Assembly: GCA_910589305.1 (NCBI GenBank)
Contig: CAJUTV010000002.1
Span: 186,001 to 250,000 of the forward strand
DNA: 64,000 bases
Source: an uncultured Lachnospira sp.
GTDB taxonomy: Bacteria > Bacillota > Clostridia > Lachnospirales > Lachnospiraceae
Direction of reading: 5' to 3'
The stretch's first letter is position 1, and each line of letters starts with the position of its first letter. Below are positions 19,195 to 27,530 of this stretch, one piece after another. The position numbers and the translations under genes are program-made. The notes beneath the pieces were generated by a model. It ran no database searches, was not told where the DNA came from, and worked only from the letters and a program-made list of their open reading frames with translations.

Positions 19195-19249
19195 TTGTAA
19201 TCTTTATTAAGATACACTATAATGAGTGCAAAGACTGAGACATATGTCT
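19195..19249 (+). promoter_or_regulatory. Promoter and palindromic operator of the Crp/Fnr-type gene
   Basis: TTGTAA (19195-19200), 17-base spacer, TATAAT (19218-19223). A perfect 12-bp palindrome, AGACATATGTCT, lies at 19238-19249, at about +9 to +20 relative to the predicted start, a position where a bound regulator would block transcription. Autoregulation is inferred. Confidence 0.55.
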
Positions 19250-19267
19250 TGTTTGGAGAGAAAATAT

Positions 19268-19912
19268 ATGAAAAAATTTTATGATAAAGCACTCATTGAA
19301 ACCTATATGAAGCAAACAAAGTTTGAATCTATAATAAGTAACTTACAGAAGTATTTATTTGTGATACAGTATAAAAAAGGCGAATTTGTTAGTATGCCAT
19401 TACAGAAAGAACACCTGTTTCAAATTATAATTCAAGGTTCTGTAAGTATTTATTTTATTAGAGATGATGGTTCAGTATATTCTCTTGCAAATGGTCAAGC
19501 AAATGATTTGCTTGGCGAAATGGAAATTTTCTTACACCAACCAAACAATGTTTATGCTGAAGCAAATGATGATGTAATTTGTCTTGCTCTGTCTATTGAG
19601 ACAAGCAAGGATATACTTTTGGAAAACTGTCAATTCTTGCAGATGATATGTGAATCTTTAACACAAAAAATGGAATCCATCACAACAATTGACGCTGCAC
19701 CTGCAAGCTTAAAACAGCGTGTCCTTACTTATATGAAGTACAAATGCAGTGGAGGAGAACTAAAAGGTTTGCAACATGCGGCATTTCATTTGAATTGTAG
19801 TGTTCGCCAATTACAACGAATCCTTAATCAGTATGAAGCCGATGGAACTGTAATCAAAACTGGAAAAGGAACATATAAACTTACTATCTCTTCATTTTTT
19901 TCATCAGAATAG
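19268..19912 (+). CDS. Crp/Fnr-family transcriptional regulator
   Basis: 214 aa. Residues about 15-125 form a cyclic-nucleotide-binding-type beta barrel (FQIIIQGSVSIYFIRDDGSVY, LGEMEIF). The C-terminal winged helix contains AAFHLNCSVRQLQRILNQYE as recognition helix region and GTVIKTGKGTYKL as the wing. No N-terminal Cys cluster of Fnr type is present, so oxygen sensing through FeS is unlikely. ATG 19268 is preferred because GGAGAG lies 7 bases before it; an ATG at 19226 lacks a site. Divergent from the MATE gene, its most likely target. Confidence 0.88.
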   Translation: MKKFYDKALIETYMKQTKFESIISNLQKYLFVIQYKKGEFVSMPLQKEHLFQIIIQGSVSIYFIRDDGSVYSLANGQANDLLGEMEIFLHQPNNVYAEANDDVICLALSIETSKDILLENCQFLQMICESLTQKMESITTIDAAPASLKQRVLTYMKYKCSGGELKGLQHAAFHLNCSVRQLQRILNQYEADGTVIKTGKGTYKLTISSFFSSE

Positions 19913-20017
19913 TAGAGACCACTGTTTATCAAATTCTGTGTTACTTTATAATACATGGGCATTGTGCAAAGCAGATATTTGATTTATAAAATAAAATGGC
20001 AGATTTAAATTCGACAA

Positions 20018-20046
20018 TTGACAAAACATCTATATAGTGATATAGT
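20018..20046 (+). promoter_or_regulatory. Promoter of the FMN riboswitch-ribU unit
   Basis: Consensus TTGACA (20018-20023), 17-base spacer, TATAGT (20041-20046), about 65 bases before the riboswitch. Confidence 0.65.
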
Positions 20047-20111
20047 AAGTCCGTCAATAGTATGACATACAACTGAATAAAAAACTGTTAGACAGTTTCG
20101 TGAGTAGTACT

Positions 20112-20278
20112 CACCTTCAGGGCAAAGTGCGATGTGTTTTAGAAAACATATCAATTCTTGACCGGCGGTGATGGCATAGAATTGTGATAAACAATTGTAT
20201 GCACAAGTCCGCGAGCCTTAAAGAGGCAGATTTAAGTGTGAATCTTAAACCGACAGTATAGTCTGGATGAAAGAAGAA
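20112..20278 (+). promoter_or_regulatory. FMN riboswitch (RFN element)
   Basis: The conserved RFN blocks occur in order: CCTTCAGGGCA (20113-20123), TTGACCGGCGGTGATGG (20158-20174), AGTCCGCGAGCC (20207-20218), GAGGCAGATTTAAGTGTGAA and GACAGTATAGTCTGGATGAA (20252-20271), closing with GAAGAAGG. The aptamer's 3' end overlaps the AAGGAG that serves ribU, and no terminator lies between, so FMN binding most likely hides the ribosome binding site and blocks translation. Confidence 0.95.
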
Positions 20279-20290
20279 GGAGTGAACGAT

Positions 20291-21043
20291 ATGTCCAATT
20301 TTATCGAAACGATGCAAAAGACATTTGCATCGGTACAAGAGAACCTTGTATTTATCTTAGTATCACTTTTAATGGTGGTAGTCGTTTATTTTGCAGCTTT
20401 TGGCTGTGAAAAATTAATTGAGAAGAAAAATAATATTAAATTCTCATCCGAAAAGACCAAGATTAACAAATTGGTTATTATGGCAATGCTTGCTGCAATT
20501 GCCGTTATATTGATGTTCTTTGAATTTCCATTGACCTTTATAGCACCTGCTTTTTACGAGTTGGATTTAAGTGAAGTTCCTGTTATGATAGGCTCTTTTC
20601 TTTTAGGACCATGTGCAGGGGTTGTTATTGAAGCTGTAAAAATACTTTTAAAAATCTTTTTAAAGGGTACATCGACAGCATTTGTTGGGGATTTTTCCAA
20701 TTTTATATTGGGTTGTATATTTGTAATTCCCGCCTCTGTCATTTATCATACACATAAAACGAAAAAAAGAGCGATTGCAGGATTGGTTATTGGAGGTTTG
20801 ACGCTTATTGTATCAGGCGTATTTTTAAATGCGTTCTATCTGCTTCCTAAATATTCACAGTTATATGGTATGCCTGTTGAAAAATTTATTGAGATGGGAC
20901 ATTCTATTAATGGTAGGATTAATAATGTTCTTACATTTGGGGTTTTGGCGGTTGCTCCATTTAATTTTATAAAAGCTACACTTGTAAGTATTATAACCAT
21001 ATTGTTGTATAAATATTTAAGTAAACTTTTAAAGGTGCATTGA
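20291..21043 (+). CDS. ribU: Riboflavin ECF transporter S component
   Basis: 250 aa membrane protein. An extra N-terminal helix (about residues 17-37) precedes the six-helix ECF S domain. The domain has the MAMLAAIAVILM segment near the start of helix 1 that docks with EcfT, and the DLSEVPVMIGSFLLGPCAGVVIEAVK region typical of RibU. It binds riboflavin and works with the shared EcfAAT module, not in this window. ATG 20291 has AAGGAG 8 bases before it; an ATG at 20267 is inside the riboswitch and is rejected. The FMN riboswitch directly upstream supports the substrate. Confidence 0.95.
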   Translation: MSNFIETMQKTFASVQENLVFILVSLLMVVVVYFAAFGCEKLIEKKNNIKFSSEKTKINKLVIMAMLAAIAVILMFFEFPLTFIAPAFYELDLSEVPVMIGSFLLGPCAGVVIEAVKILLKIFLKGTSTAFVGDFSNFILGCIFVIPASVIYHTHKTKKRAIAGLVIGGLTLIVSGVFLNAFYLLPKYSQLYGMPVEKFIEMGHSINGRINNVLTFGVLAVAPFNFIKATLVSIITILLYKYLSKLLKVH

Positions 21044-21153
21044 ATAATTCATAAAAGCAGCGGAAATAATAATTATGCTCAATTATTTTGAAAAGAAAGT
21101 TCTTGTAATAATACGGACACAGAAAAATTCTGAAAGAAAGGGCGTGATTATTT

Positions 21154-21456
21154 ATGAAAAAGATAAAGTTTGTTTTGCTTACAGCTATGGTAGTTTTTGT
21201 AGTTGGCTCTCTTATAGGTTGTGGAGAAGAAATGAAAGATGACACTGGGAGTAGTCCTGATTCAGATAACGGGATTGTACAAATGACAAATTCAACCAAT
21301 CATACGGACGAAGCCGCTACGGATATGAAAGAGATGGCTACCGACATAAAAGATGATTTGAAGGAGATGGCTACGGACGCAAAGGAAAAGTTGAGTAATG
21401 CTGCGACAAAAGCAGAGGAAATGTTTACAGATACAGCAACCAAAGTACACAATTAA
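21154..21456 (+). CDS. Small lipoprotein with amphipathic repeats
   Basis: 100 aa. Signal peptide with lipobox: KKIKFVLLTAMVVFVVG then SLIGC, so cleavage before Cys and lipid anchoring are expected. After an acidic, Ser/Asp-rich stretch the C-terminus has imperfect repeats based on EMATDxKDDLKEMATDAKEK, likely a long amphipathic helix as in YtxH-like or apolipoprotein-like proteins. GAAAGG precedes the ATG. No specific function is recognised. Downstream hairpin indicates a single-gene unit. Confidence 0.8.
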   Translation: MKKIKFVLLTAMVVFVVGSLIGCGEEMKDDTGSSPDSDNGIVQMTNSTNHTDEAATDMKEMATDIKDDLKEMATDAKEKLSNAATKAEEMFTDTATKVHN

Positions 21457-21500
21457 AATTTATGTGATTAAAAGTAATCTTTTTACTTCAAATTTTAAAT

Positions 21501-21542
21501 AAGCCATTATATTTGTAATTATTGCAAATGTAATGGCTTTTA
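21501..21542 (+). terminator. Terminator after the small lipoprotein gene
   Basis: AAGCCATTATATTTG (21501-21515) pairs with GCAAATGTAATGGCTT (21523-21538) with small interruptions, followed by T-rich bases. The right arm also supplies a possible -35 for the adjacent repeat promoter. Confidence 0.75.
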
Positions 21543-21628
21543 TGATATAATAATCGCGGCAAAAGCCGAGCTATATGTTTTCACTATATATAAATTTATG
21601 ATATAATAGCCACAGTTTTGCTTTGGCA
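21541..21628 (+). repeat. Two copies of the promoter-hairpin repeat before nadE
   Basis: Copy 1 (21541-21574): TATGATATAATAATC, an extended -10 (TGATATAAT), then hairpin CGGC-AAAA-GCCG. Copy 2 (21597-21628): TATGATATAATAGCC followed by a weaker hairpin GCCACAG...CTTTGGC. Same family as at 44345, 44423 and 54458, same orientation, again just before a gene. They probably provide the nadE promoter. Confidence 0.75.
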
Positions 21629-21657
21629 GTTCAATATAAAGTAAAAAGCGGGGAAGT

Positions 21658-23613
21658 ATGCCTATGAGACATGGTTATATAAGGTTGGCAGCAGCAACGC
21701 CTAAGATAAAGGTTGCCGACTGCAAGTATAATACCAAGCAGATATTAAAACTTGCAAAAAAGGCGTATGATGAAGATGCAAGAGTGCTTGTTTTACCTGA
21801 ATTGTGTATAACAGGATATACTTGTAATGATTTATTTTTGCAAAGCACTTTGATTTCCAGCGCTAAAGAAAGTCTTATAAAAATTGTAAAAGAGACATCA
21901 TGTTATAAAGGAATGATTTTATTTGTAGGACTTCCATTAATCTATCGCTGTAAACTGTATAATGTGATTGCAGTGATGTGTGATGGACAGCTTTTAGGTT
22001 TTATTCCAAAAAGAAATTTGCCAAATTATGGCGAGTTTTATGAAAAGCGATATTTTGTATCTGGTTTTGAAGAATGTGTTGATATTCAAGTGGCAGATTG
22101 GACTGTTCCAATGGGAATGAATTTGCTTTTTGAATGCAGCAATATGCCTTCTCTTGTCATAGGGGCGGAGGTGTGTGAAGATTTGTGGAGTCCAAAACCT
22201 CCAAGCATTGAACATGCGTTGCATGGCGCTACAGTTTTAGTCAATTGTTCGGCGAGCAATGAAGTTGTTGGAAAATCTGAGTACCGGTATGATTTAGTAA
22301 AAGGACAATCCGCTCGTCTTATATCGGCTTATGTATATTCAAGTGCTGGTGAAGGGGAGTCAACACAAGATATTGTATTTAGCGGAAACAATATGATATG
22401 TGAAAATGGTTCTGTTTTGGCATCGGGACAGTTATTTATGAATAAGTGTATCTATGCAGATATTGATTTAGAACGGCTGCAGTCCGAGCGATGCCGAATG
22501 AATACGTTTGATATGGACGAGCTTGAGTCTGAACGTTCATATACTAGAGTAAAATTTTGTACACAGATAAAAGATTTAAAATTGATACGATATTTTGACA
22601 AGGCGCCTTTTGTACCTTCCGATAAGCACAGCAGGGATGAACGGTGTGAAGAGATACTTAATATTCAAACATATGGATTAAAGAAAAGGCTGGAGCATAC
22701 AGCATGTCAAAGCGCTGTTGTCGGCATCTCCGGCGGACTGGATTCTACACTTGCTTTGATAGTAACGGTAAGAGCCTTTGACAAATGTGGCATATCAAGA
22801 GACAAGATAACTTGTGTGACGATGCCTTGTTTTGGTACAACAGACCGAACCTATCGCAATGCGGTGACACTTACCAGACAGCTTGGGTGTACATTAAGAG
22901 AAATTAATATAAAAGAGGCAGTAAAACAGCATTTTAAAGATATTGGACATGATGAAGCTATACATGATACAACCTATGAGAATAGCCAGGCGAGAGAACG
23001 AACACAAGTTCTCATGGATATTGCCAATCAGACGGGTGGTATGGTGATAGGAACGGGGGATATGTCCGAGCTCGCCTTAGGCTGGGCAACGTATAATGGA
23101 GACCATATGTCCATGTATGGTGTCAATGCTTCCGTGCCAAAGACCTTAGTAAGACATTTAGTTCGATATTATGCAGATTCCAGTCAAGATACGTTGTTGA
23201 CACAAGCACTCTATGATATATTAGATACACCAGTGAGTCCAGAGCTTTTGCCGCCGCAGGAAGACGGCAATATTGCTCAAAAAACAGAAGATATTGTCGG
23301 ACCATATGAATTGCATGATTTTTTCATGTATCATATATTGCGGTTTGGAGTTTCCATGCAAAAACTTTTTAGGATTGCAAACATAGCGTTTGATAAGGAG
23401 TATGATAAGGAGACGATATACAAGTGGCTAAAAATATTTGTCCGTCGATTTTTTTTACAACAGTTTAAGCGTTCCTGTTTGCCAGATGGACCTAAAGTCG
23501 GTTCTGTTGCTTTATCTCCACGCGGCGATTTAAGGATGCCAAGTGATGCATCGGCTCTGTTGTGGATGCATGAACTGGATTATATAAAAGAAACAAATAA
23601 TTTGGAGGAATGA
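21658..23613 (+). CDS. nadE: Glutamine-dependent NAD+ synthetase
   Basis: 651 aa, the two-domain form. The N-terminal nitrilase-type glutaminase has the catalytic triad: Glu48 in LPELCITGY, Lys118 in IPKRNLPNYGEFYEKRYF and Cys173 in GAEVCEDLW. The C-terminal synthetase has the PP-loop GISGGLDST (356-364) and TGDMSELALGW, which bind ATP and deamido-NAD. Ammonia released from glutamine passes to the second domain for the last step of NAD synthesis. ATG at 21658 has GGGGAAG just before it; ATG 21664 is an alternative. The foldase gene follows 4 bases after the stop. Confidence 0.97.
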   Translation: MPMRHGYIRLAAATPKIKVADCKYNTKQILKLAKKAYDEDARVLVLPELCITGYTCNDLFLQSTLISSAKESLIKIVKETSCYKGMILFVGLPLIYRCKLYNVIAVMCDGQLLGFIPKRNLPNYGEFYEKRYFVSGFEECVDIQVADWTVPMGMNLLFECSNMPSLVIGAEVCEDLWSPKPPSIEHALHGATVLVNCSASNEVVGKSEYRYDLVKGQSARLISAYVYSSAGEGESTQDIVFSGNNMICENGSVLASGQLFMNKCIYADIDLERLQSERCRMNTFDMDELESERSYTRVKFCTQIKDLKLIRYFDKAPFVPSDKHSRDERCEEILNIQTYGLKKRLEHTACQSAVVGISGGLDSTLALIVTVRAFDKCGISRDKITCVTMPCFGTTDRTYRNAVTLTRQLGCTLREINIKEAVKQHFKDIGHDEAIHDTTYENSQARERTQVLMDIANQTGGMVIGTGDMSELALGWATYNGDHMSMYGVNASVPKTLVRHLVRYYADSSQDTLLTQALYDILDTPVSPELLPPQEDGNIAQKTEDIVGPYELHDFFMYHILRFGVSMQKLFRIANIAFDKEYDKETIYKWLKIFVRRFFLQQFKRSCLPDGPKVGSVALSPRGDLRMPSDASALLWMHELDYIKETNNLEE

Positions 23614-23617
23614 AAAG

Positions 23618-24820
23618 ATGGCACAGTCTAGCAAAAATACATCAAATGAAAGCAGACAAGAAAAAGTAATGACAAAATATGACAGAAAGGTTGCCAAGCG
23701 AAAGGCAGAGAGAGCACGCGAGATAAGAAATAAAAAGATTGCTGTCAGCGTTGCGCTGTTGCTGTGTATAGGGCTAGTTATCGGTATAGGAACGGCAGTC
23801 GGCGTCAATTTATATAAAATTTATTACAGCTATATCAAGGTTGATGGCAATCCTGTCAGTGAAATTGAATTTGATTTTTACTATAGTTTATCTAAAAATA
23901 GTATGTTAAATCAGAATGTTAGCTCTGATATGACTTATGCACAATATCTTCAATCTTATATGGGTTATGATATGACAAAGAGTGATAAAAAACAAAAGTA
24001 TTCGGATAATTATACATGGTATGATTATTTTGCTAATAATGGGGTAACTTCATTAAAACAGTATAAAACATTGTTAAAGATTGCTGATGAAAGAGGTTTT
24101 GAGTATACAACAGCAGAAGAAGATTACAATGAGTTTATTGACCAGATAAAATCAGAGGCAGAATCTGCTTCTATGTCATTTAATGCGTACTATGAAGAAG
24201 CATTTGGCAAACATGCAAGCAAGAGCAATACAAAGGCATATGTCAATGATTATTTAAAAGCCGTTGCATTTAGGGACAGTATTGACGGTGAGCTTGCTGC
24301 GACAACAGAACAAGTTTCTGCGTATTATGAGGAGCATAAAAACGATTATGATACCGTTTCTTATCGTTATCTGGATATCAAGGCTGCTGATACCGATGAT
24401 GTATCGGTGCAGGCTGCAAAAAGTTCCGCTGATAATATGCTTGAAAAAATTACAGATGAACATTCATTTATTGAGCTTTGTCCAGGTTATGCTACAGATT
24501 CCGCATCAGAATATACTGATGATGAGTCAAAGTCCTTAGTTTCTAATGCAACCTATGCATCTTGTGAGACGGATATAGCCGAGTGGCTTTTTGATGCAAG
24601 CAGAGAAAATGGCGATAAAACATTAATAGAACATGACCATGGTGATAGTGTGCCAAAATATACCGTGTTGTTTTATATCGACCGAACAAATAAAAAAGAG
24701 GACAGCACGACAGCTATTGAAAATACACTTCTTGACCAGAATTATTCAGAACTTATAAAGCCTTATATGGAGGCAATAACGGTTGATACAAATGGTAGAT
24801 ATGTGACAATAGAGTCATAG
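23618..24820 (+). CDS. PrsA/SurA-like membrane-anchored foldase
   Basis: 400 aa. A very basic N-terminus (residues 1-46) precedes one membrane helix (about 47-66, VALLLCIGLVIGIGTAVGV), so the bulk is extracytoplasmic. The middle is helical like SurA-N domains (YVNDYLKAVAFRDSID), and from about residue 228 a divergent PpiC-type parvulin region follows (ATTEQVSAYYEEHKNDY, then VSYRYLDIKA). Catalytic parvulin residues are not clear, so it may be chaperone only. GGAGG precedes the ATG. Cotranscription with nadE is suggested by the 4-base gap, without obvious functional link. Confidence 0.7.
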   Translation: MAQSSKNTSNESRQEKVMTKYDRKVAKRKAERAREIRNKKIAVSVALLLCIGLVIGIGTAVGVNLYKIYYSYIKVDGNPVSEIEFDFYYSLSKNSMLNQNVSSDMTYAQYLQSYMGYDMTKSDKKQKYSDNYTWYDYFANNGVTSLKQYKTLLKIADERGFEYTTAEEDYNEFIDQIKSEAESASMSFNAYYEEAFGKHASKSNTKAYVNDYLKAVAFRDSIDGELAATTEQVSAYYEEHKNDYDTVSYRYLDIKAADTDDVSVQAAKSSADNMLEKITDEHSFIELCPGYATDSASEYTDDESKSLVSNATYASCETDIAEWLFDASRENGDKTLIEHDHGDSVPKYTVLFYIDRTNKKEDSTTAIENTLLDQNYSELIKPYMEAITVDTNGRYVTIES

Positions 24821-24829
24821 TGCTGGTAA

Positions 24830-25540
24830 ATGATGATGTTAAACAGTATTGATATAACAAAGTATAAATGCTGTATTTTTGACCTTGATGGAACACTGAT
24901 AGATTCAACGGGAGTATGGCATAAAGTTGACATTGATTTTTTGGAAAAAAGAGGTATTGCAATTCCGGATGATTTTATAGAGGAAATAAAAATACATACG
25001 TTTGAGTCTGGAGCAAAATATGTAGTGGAGCGTTTTGGACTTGATGAAAATCCAAAAGAAATTATAAGCGAATGGTTTGATATGGCTGTTTTTGCTTATG
25101 ATAATGAAATTAAGCTAAAAAATGGTGTAAAAGAGCTTCTTGAGTTTATAAAGCAACAGGGACTAAAAATTGCTCTTGCAACTTCATCAGACCGAAAATT
25201 GTTTGAAAAGTGTCTAAAAAGAAATGGTATTTATGATTTTTTTGATAGCTTTACACAGACAAGTGAAGTTGCAAGGGGAAAAAGTTTTCCAGATGTTTAT
25301 GAGTGCGCCGCATTAAAATGCGGCGTAGAAAAAGAAGACTGTATTGTGTTTGAAGATGTACTTGCAGCTGTAAAAGGGGCAAAAAAAGGCGGCTTCTTTA
25401 CAGTGGCAGTACAAGATAAGGCTTCAGCTCAAGATGAGGTACAAATAAAGGAGGCAGCAGACCTATATATAAAAAATTATAGTGAACTACAATTTTTCAC
25501 ATTGACTTCACCATGTTCGTTATGCGTTGTTGATGTGTAA
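24830..25540 (+). CDS. HAD-superfamily phosphatase/phosphomutase-like
   Basis: 236 aa. HAD motifs: CCIFDLDGTLIDS with the nucleophile Asp and acid/base Asp, LATSS (motif II), a conserved Lys in ARGKSFPDVY (motif III) and VFEDVLAAVKGAKKGG (motif IV). The order with an alpha-helical cap between motifs I and II matches subfamily IA, as in beta-phosphoglucomutase and phosphoglycolate phosphatase. The substrate cannot be told. It begins 10 bases after the foldase stop; several ATG codons in a row make the exact start uncertain. The last about 15 residues are unusually Cys-rich and not typical. Confidence 0.85.
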   Translation: MMMLNSIDITKYKCCIFDLDGTLIDSTGVWHKVDIDFLEKRGIAIPDDFIEEIKIHTFESGAKYVVERFGLDENPKEIISEWFDMAVFAYDNEIKLKNGVKELLEFIKQQGLKIALATSSDRKLFEKCLKRNGIYDFFDSFTQTSEVARGKSFPDVYECAALKCGVEKEDCIVFEDVLAAVKGAKKGGFFTVAVQDKASAQDEVQIKEAADLYIKNYSELQFFTLTSPCSLCVVDV

Positions 25541-25556
25541 TTTTTGTGATTTATTA

Positions 25557-25574
25557 ATGTCAAAGATTTAACAA
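25557..25574 (+). promoter_or_regulatory. Candidate Rex operator before the ech operon
   Basis: ATGTCAA-AGAT-TTAACAA matches the Rex consensus TTGTTAA-N4-TTAACAA at 12 of 14 defined positions, with a perfect right half. It lies about 50 bases before the first hydrogenase gene. Rex senses NADH/NAD+ and represses fermentation and hydrogenase genes in clostridia. No rex gene is in the window, so this is inference from the site. Confidence 0.45.
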
Positions 25575-25622
25575 TTTGCTGATGGTCTTTGATTATGACA
25601 CATGACAAGGAGGGAAAAAGTG

Positions 25623-27530
25623 ATGGTGCCATTTCTAATATGTTTTCCGTTGTTCGTTGCTTTGTTGATGTATGTCATTAAAGTAAATAAAATACGGAAT
25701 ATAATTGCCTACATTAGTGCAGGAGTGATAATGGTGGCAGTTTTAATAATGTCTGTTCTGTGGATTATGGACGGCTGCAACGCAATTTTATTGTATTATG
25801 AGACTGAAATTGTTGATAAAGTGATACTTTCAGTTGAATTGTTATTGATGGTTATTGTAGTGCATCTTTGTTTTAAATATAAAAAATACATAATCAGTTT
25901 ACTTACGATTATACCAACTTTATTAATAGCATATGTGGAGATATGGGGACCCAAGCGAGATATGATTAATCATATCCGAATTGATTATCTGTCTGTTCTT
26001 ATGTGTATTATTATCGGTATTATTGGTGGACTAATTATTATCTATGCAGTAGGATATATGCACGGATACCATCATCATCATACAGAAGTTGAAGATAGAA
26101 GAAATTATTTCTTTATGTTGCTTTTTATCTTTTTGGGAGCCATGTTTGGATTTGTGCTTTCTTCAAGTCTGTTGTGGATTGATTTGTTTTGGGAGACGAC
26201 AAGTATCTGTTCTTTTTTATTGATTGGTTATACCAAAACAGACGAGGCAATTCAAAATTCGTTTCGGGCATTGTGGATGAATTTATTAGGTGGTACAGCG
26301 CTTGCATTAGGGATTGTCTATCAGATTTATAAAATGAATAATGATTCCCTGCAATATCTTGTGGGTATGGGGTCATGGGGATTTGGCTCAGCAGTTATCC
26401 CCATTGCACTGATTGCATTTGCCGCCCTAACCAAGTCTGCTCAGATGCCATTTTCTAAATGGCTTTTGGGAGCGATGGTTGCGCCTACGCCGTCTTCGGC
26501 ACTTTTGCACAGTGCTACAATGGTAAAGGCAGGAATTTACATATTGTTTCGTTTAGCTCCAGCAATGACTAATACAGTGACTGGAAATATGATTAGTTTT
26601 ATTGGTGGATTTACATTTTTTGTGGCTTCACTGATAGCAATTGCACAAAGTGACGGCAAAAAAGTGCTGGCTTTTTCTACCATATCCAATTTAGGACTGA
26701 TGGTTGCCTGTGCAGGTGTAGGTGAATCAGAGACATTGTGGGCAGGAATCTTTTTAATGATTTTCCATGCCGTGTCAAAATCGTTGCTCTTTCAAGATAT
26801 TGGTGCGACAGAAAATGCTATGCACTCAAGAGATATTGAAGATATGCACGGTTTGTTATACCGACTTCCACGATTAGGTGCATTTATGTTTATTGGTATT
26901 GCAGGAATGTTTCTTGCGCCGTTTGGTATGCTGATTTCAAAGTGGTCAGCATTAAAAGCGTGTGTTGATGACAATAATATTGTGATGGTTATTCTGATTG
27001 TCTTTGGCAGTGCTACAACCATGTTTTACTGGACAAAATGGATGGCAAAACTGATAAGTGCAACCAATGAATCTAAAATAAAAGATATCACCAAAAAGAA
27101 TGAATTGATATCGCTTTCCATTCATGCCGTTCTTATGATTGTATTGTGTGTGTCTTTTCCAATATTGTCAAAAGTTTATGTTGTACCTCTGTTAAAAGAA
27201 ATGTATGGCTCTTATGTTACGGTTCTTTCAATGAGTATGTTATATACACTTGTTATAATTATATGTTTTATTTTTGCTATTCCAATTATTACGTTTGGCT
27301 ATACAAGAAAATTGCATGAAAATAAAAAGTTGGCTTATATGAGCGGTATTAATGAGGGAGATAATAGCAGTTTTACAGATGCGTTTGGTGAGGCAAAAAA
27401 ATTACAGATGTCAAACTGGTATTTTAAAGATTTTATTGGACAAAGAAAATTGATGGTTCCATCAGAAATATTTGCAACCGTACTTCTTATAGTGATGTTA
27501 AGTGTTATTTTGGGAGGTGCATTATTATGA
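25623..27530 (+). CDS. echA: Ech hydrogenase antiporter-like subunit (NuoL/MrpA type)
   Basis: 635 aa with about 16 membrane helices. Proton-antiporter signature: DLFWETTSICSFLLIGY carries the conserved Trp-Glu-xx helix, and KSAQMPFSKWLLGAMVAPTPSSALLHSATMVKAG is the most conserved stretch of NuoL/M/N proteins with the proton-channel lysine. HAVSKSLLF follows. It couples ferredoxin-driven H2 formation to ion pumping. ATG 25623 has AAGGAGGG 8 bases before; an ATG at 25602 contains no site. First gene of the hydrogenase operon; it overlaps echB by 4 bases. Confidence 0.93.
   Translation: MVPFLICFPLFVALLMYVIKVNKIRNIIAYISAGVIMVAVLIMSVLWIMDGCNAILLYYETEIVDKVILSVELLLMVIVVHLCFKYKKYIISLLTIIPTLLIAYVEIWGPKRDMINHIRIDYLSVLMCIIIGIIGGLIIIYAVGYMHGYHHHHTEVEDRRNYFFMLLFIFLGAMFGFVLSSSLLWIDLFWETTSICSFLLIGYTKTDEAIQNSFRALWMNLLGGTALALGIVYQIYKMNNDSLQYLVGMGSWGFGSAVIPIALIAFAALTKSAQMPFSKWLLGAMVAPTPSSALLHSATMVKAGIYILFRLAPAMTNTVTGNMISFIGGFTFFVASLIAIAQSDGKKVLAFSTISNLGLMVACAGVGESETLWAGIFLMIFHAVSKSLLFQDIGATENAMHSRDIEDMHGLLYRLPRLGAFMFIGIAGMFLAPFGMLISKWSALKACVDDNNIVMVILIVFGSATTMFYWTKWMAKLISATNESKIKDITKKNELISLSIHAVLMIVLCVSFPILSKVYVVPLLKEMYGSYVTVLSMSMLYTLVIIICFIFAIPIITFGYTRKLHENKKLAYMSGINEGDNSSFTDAFGEAKKLQMSNWYFKDFIGQRKLMVPSEIFATVLLIVMLSVILGGALL

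Noticed and set aside
20267..20290. Earlier ATG for ribU
   Set aside because: It lies in the conserved 3' end of the FMN riboswitch and would precede the AAGGAG that serves ATG 20291.
25559..25593. GTCAAAGA...TCTTTGAT inverted repeat as a terminator of the HAD gene
   Set aside because: There is no T-run after it; the right part lies next to the echA ribosome binding site, so a regulatory role is more likely than termination.
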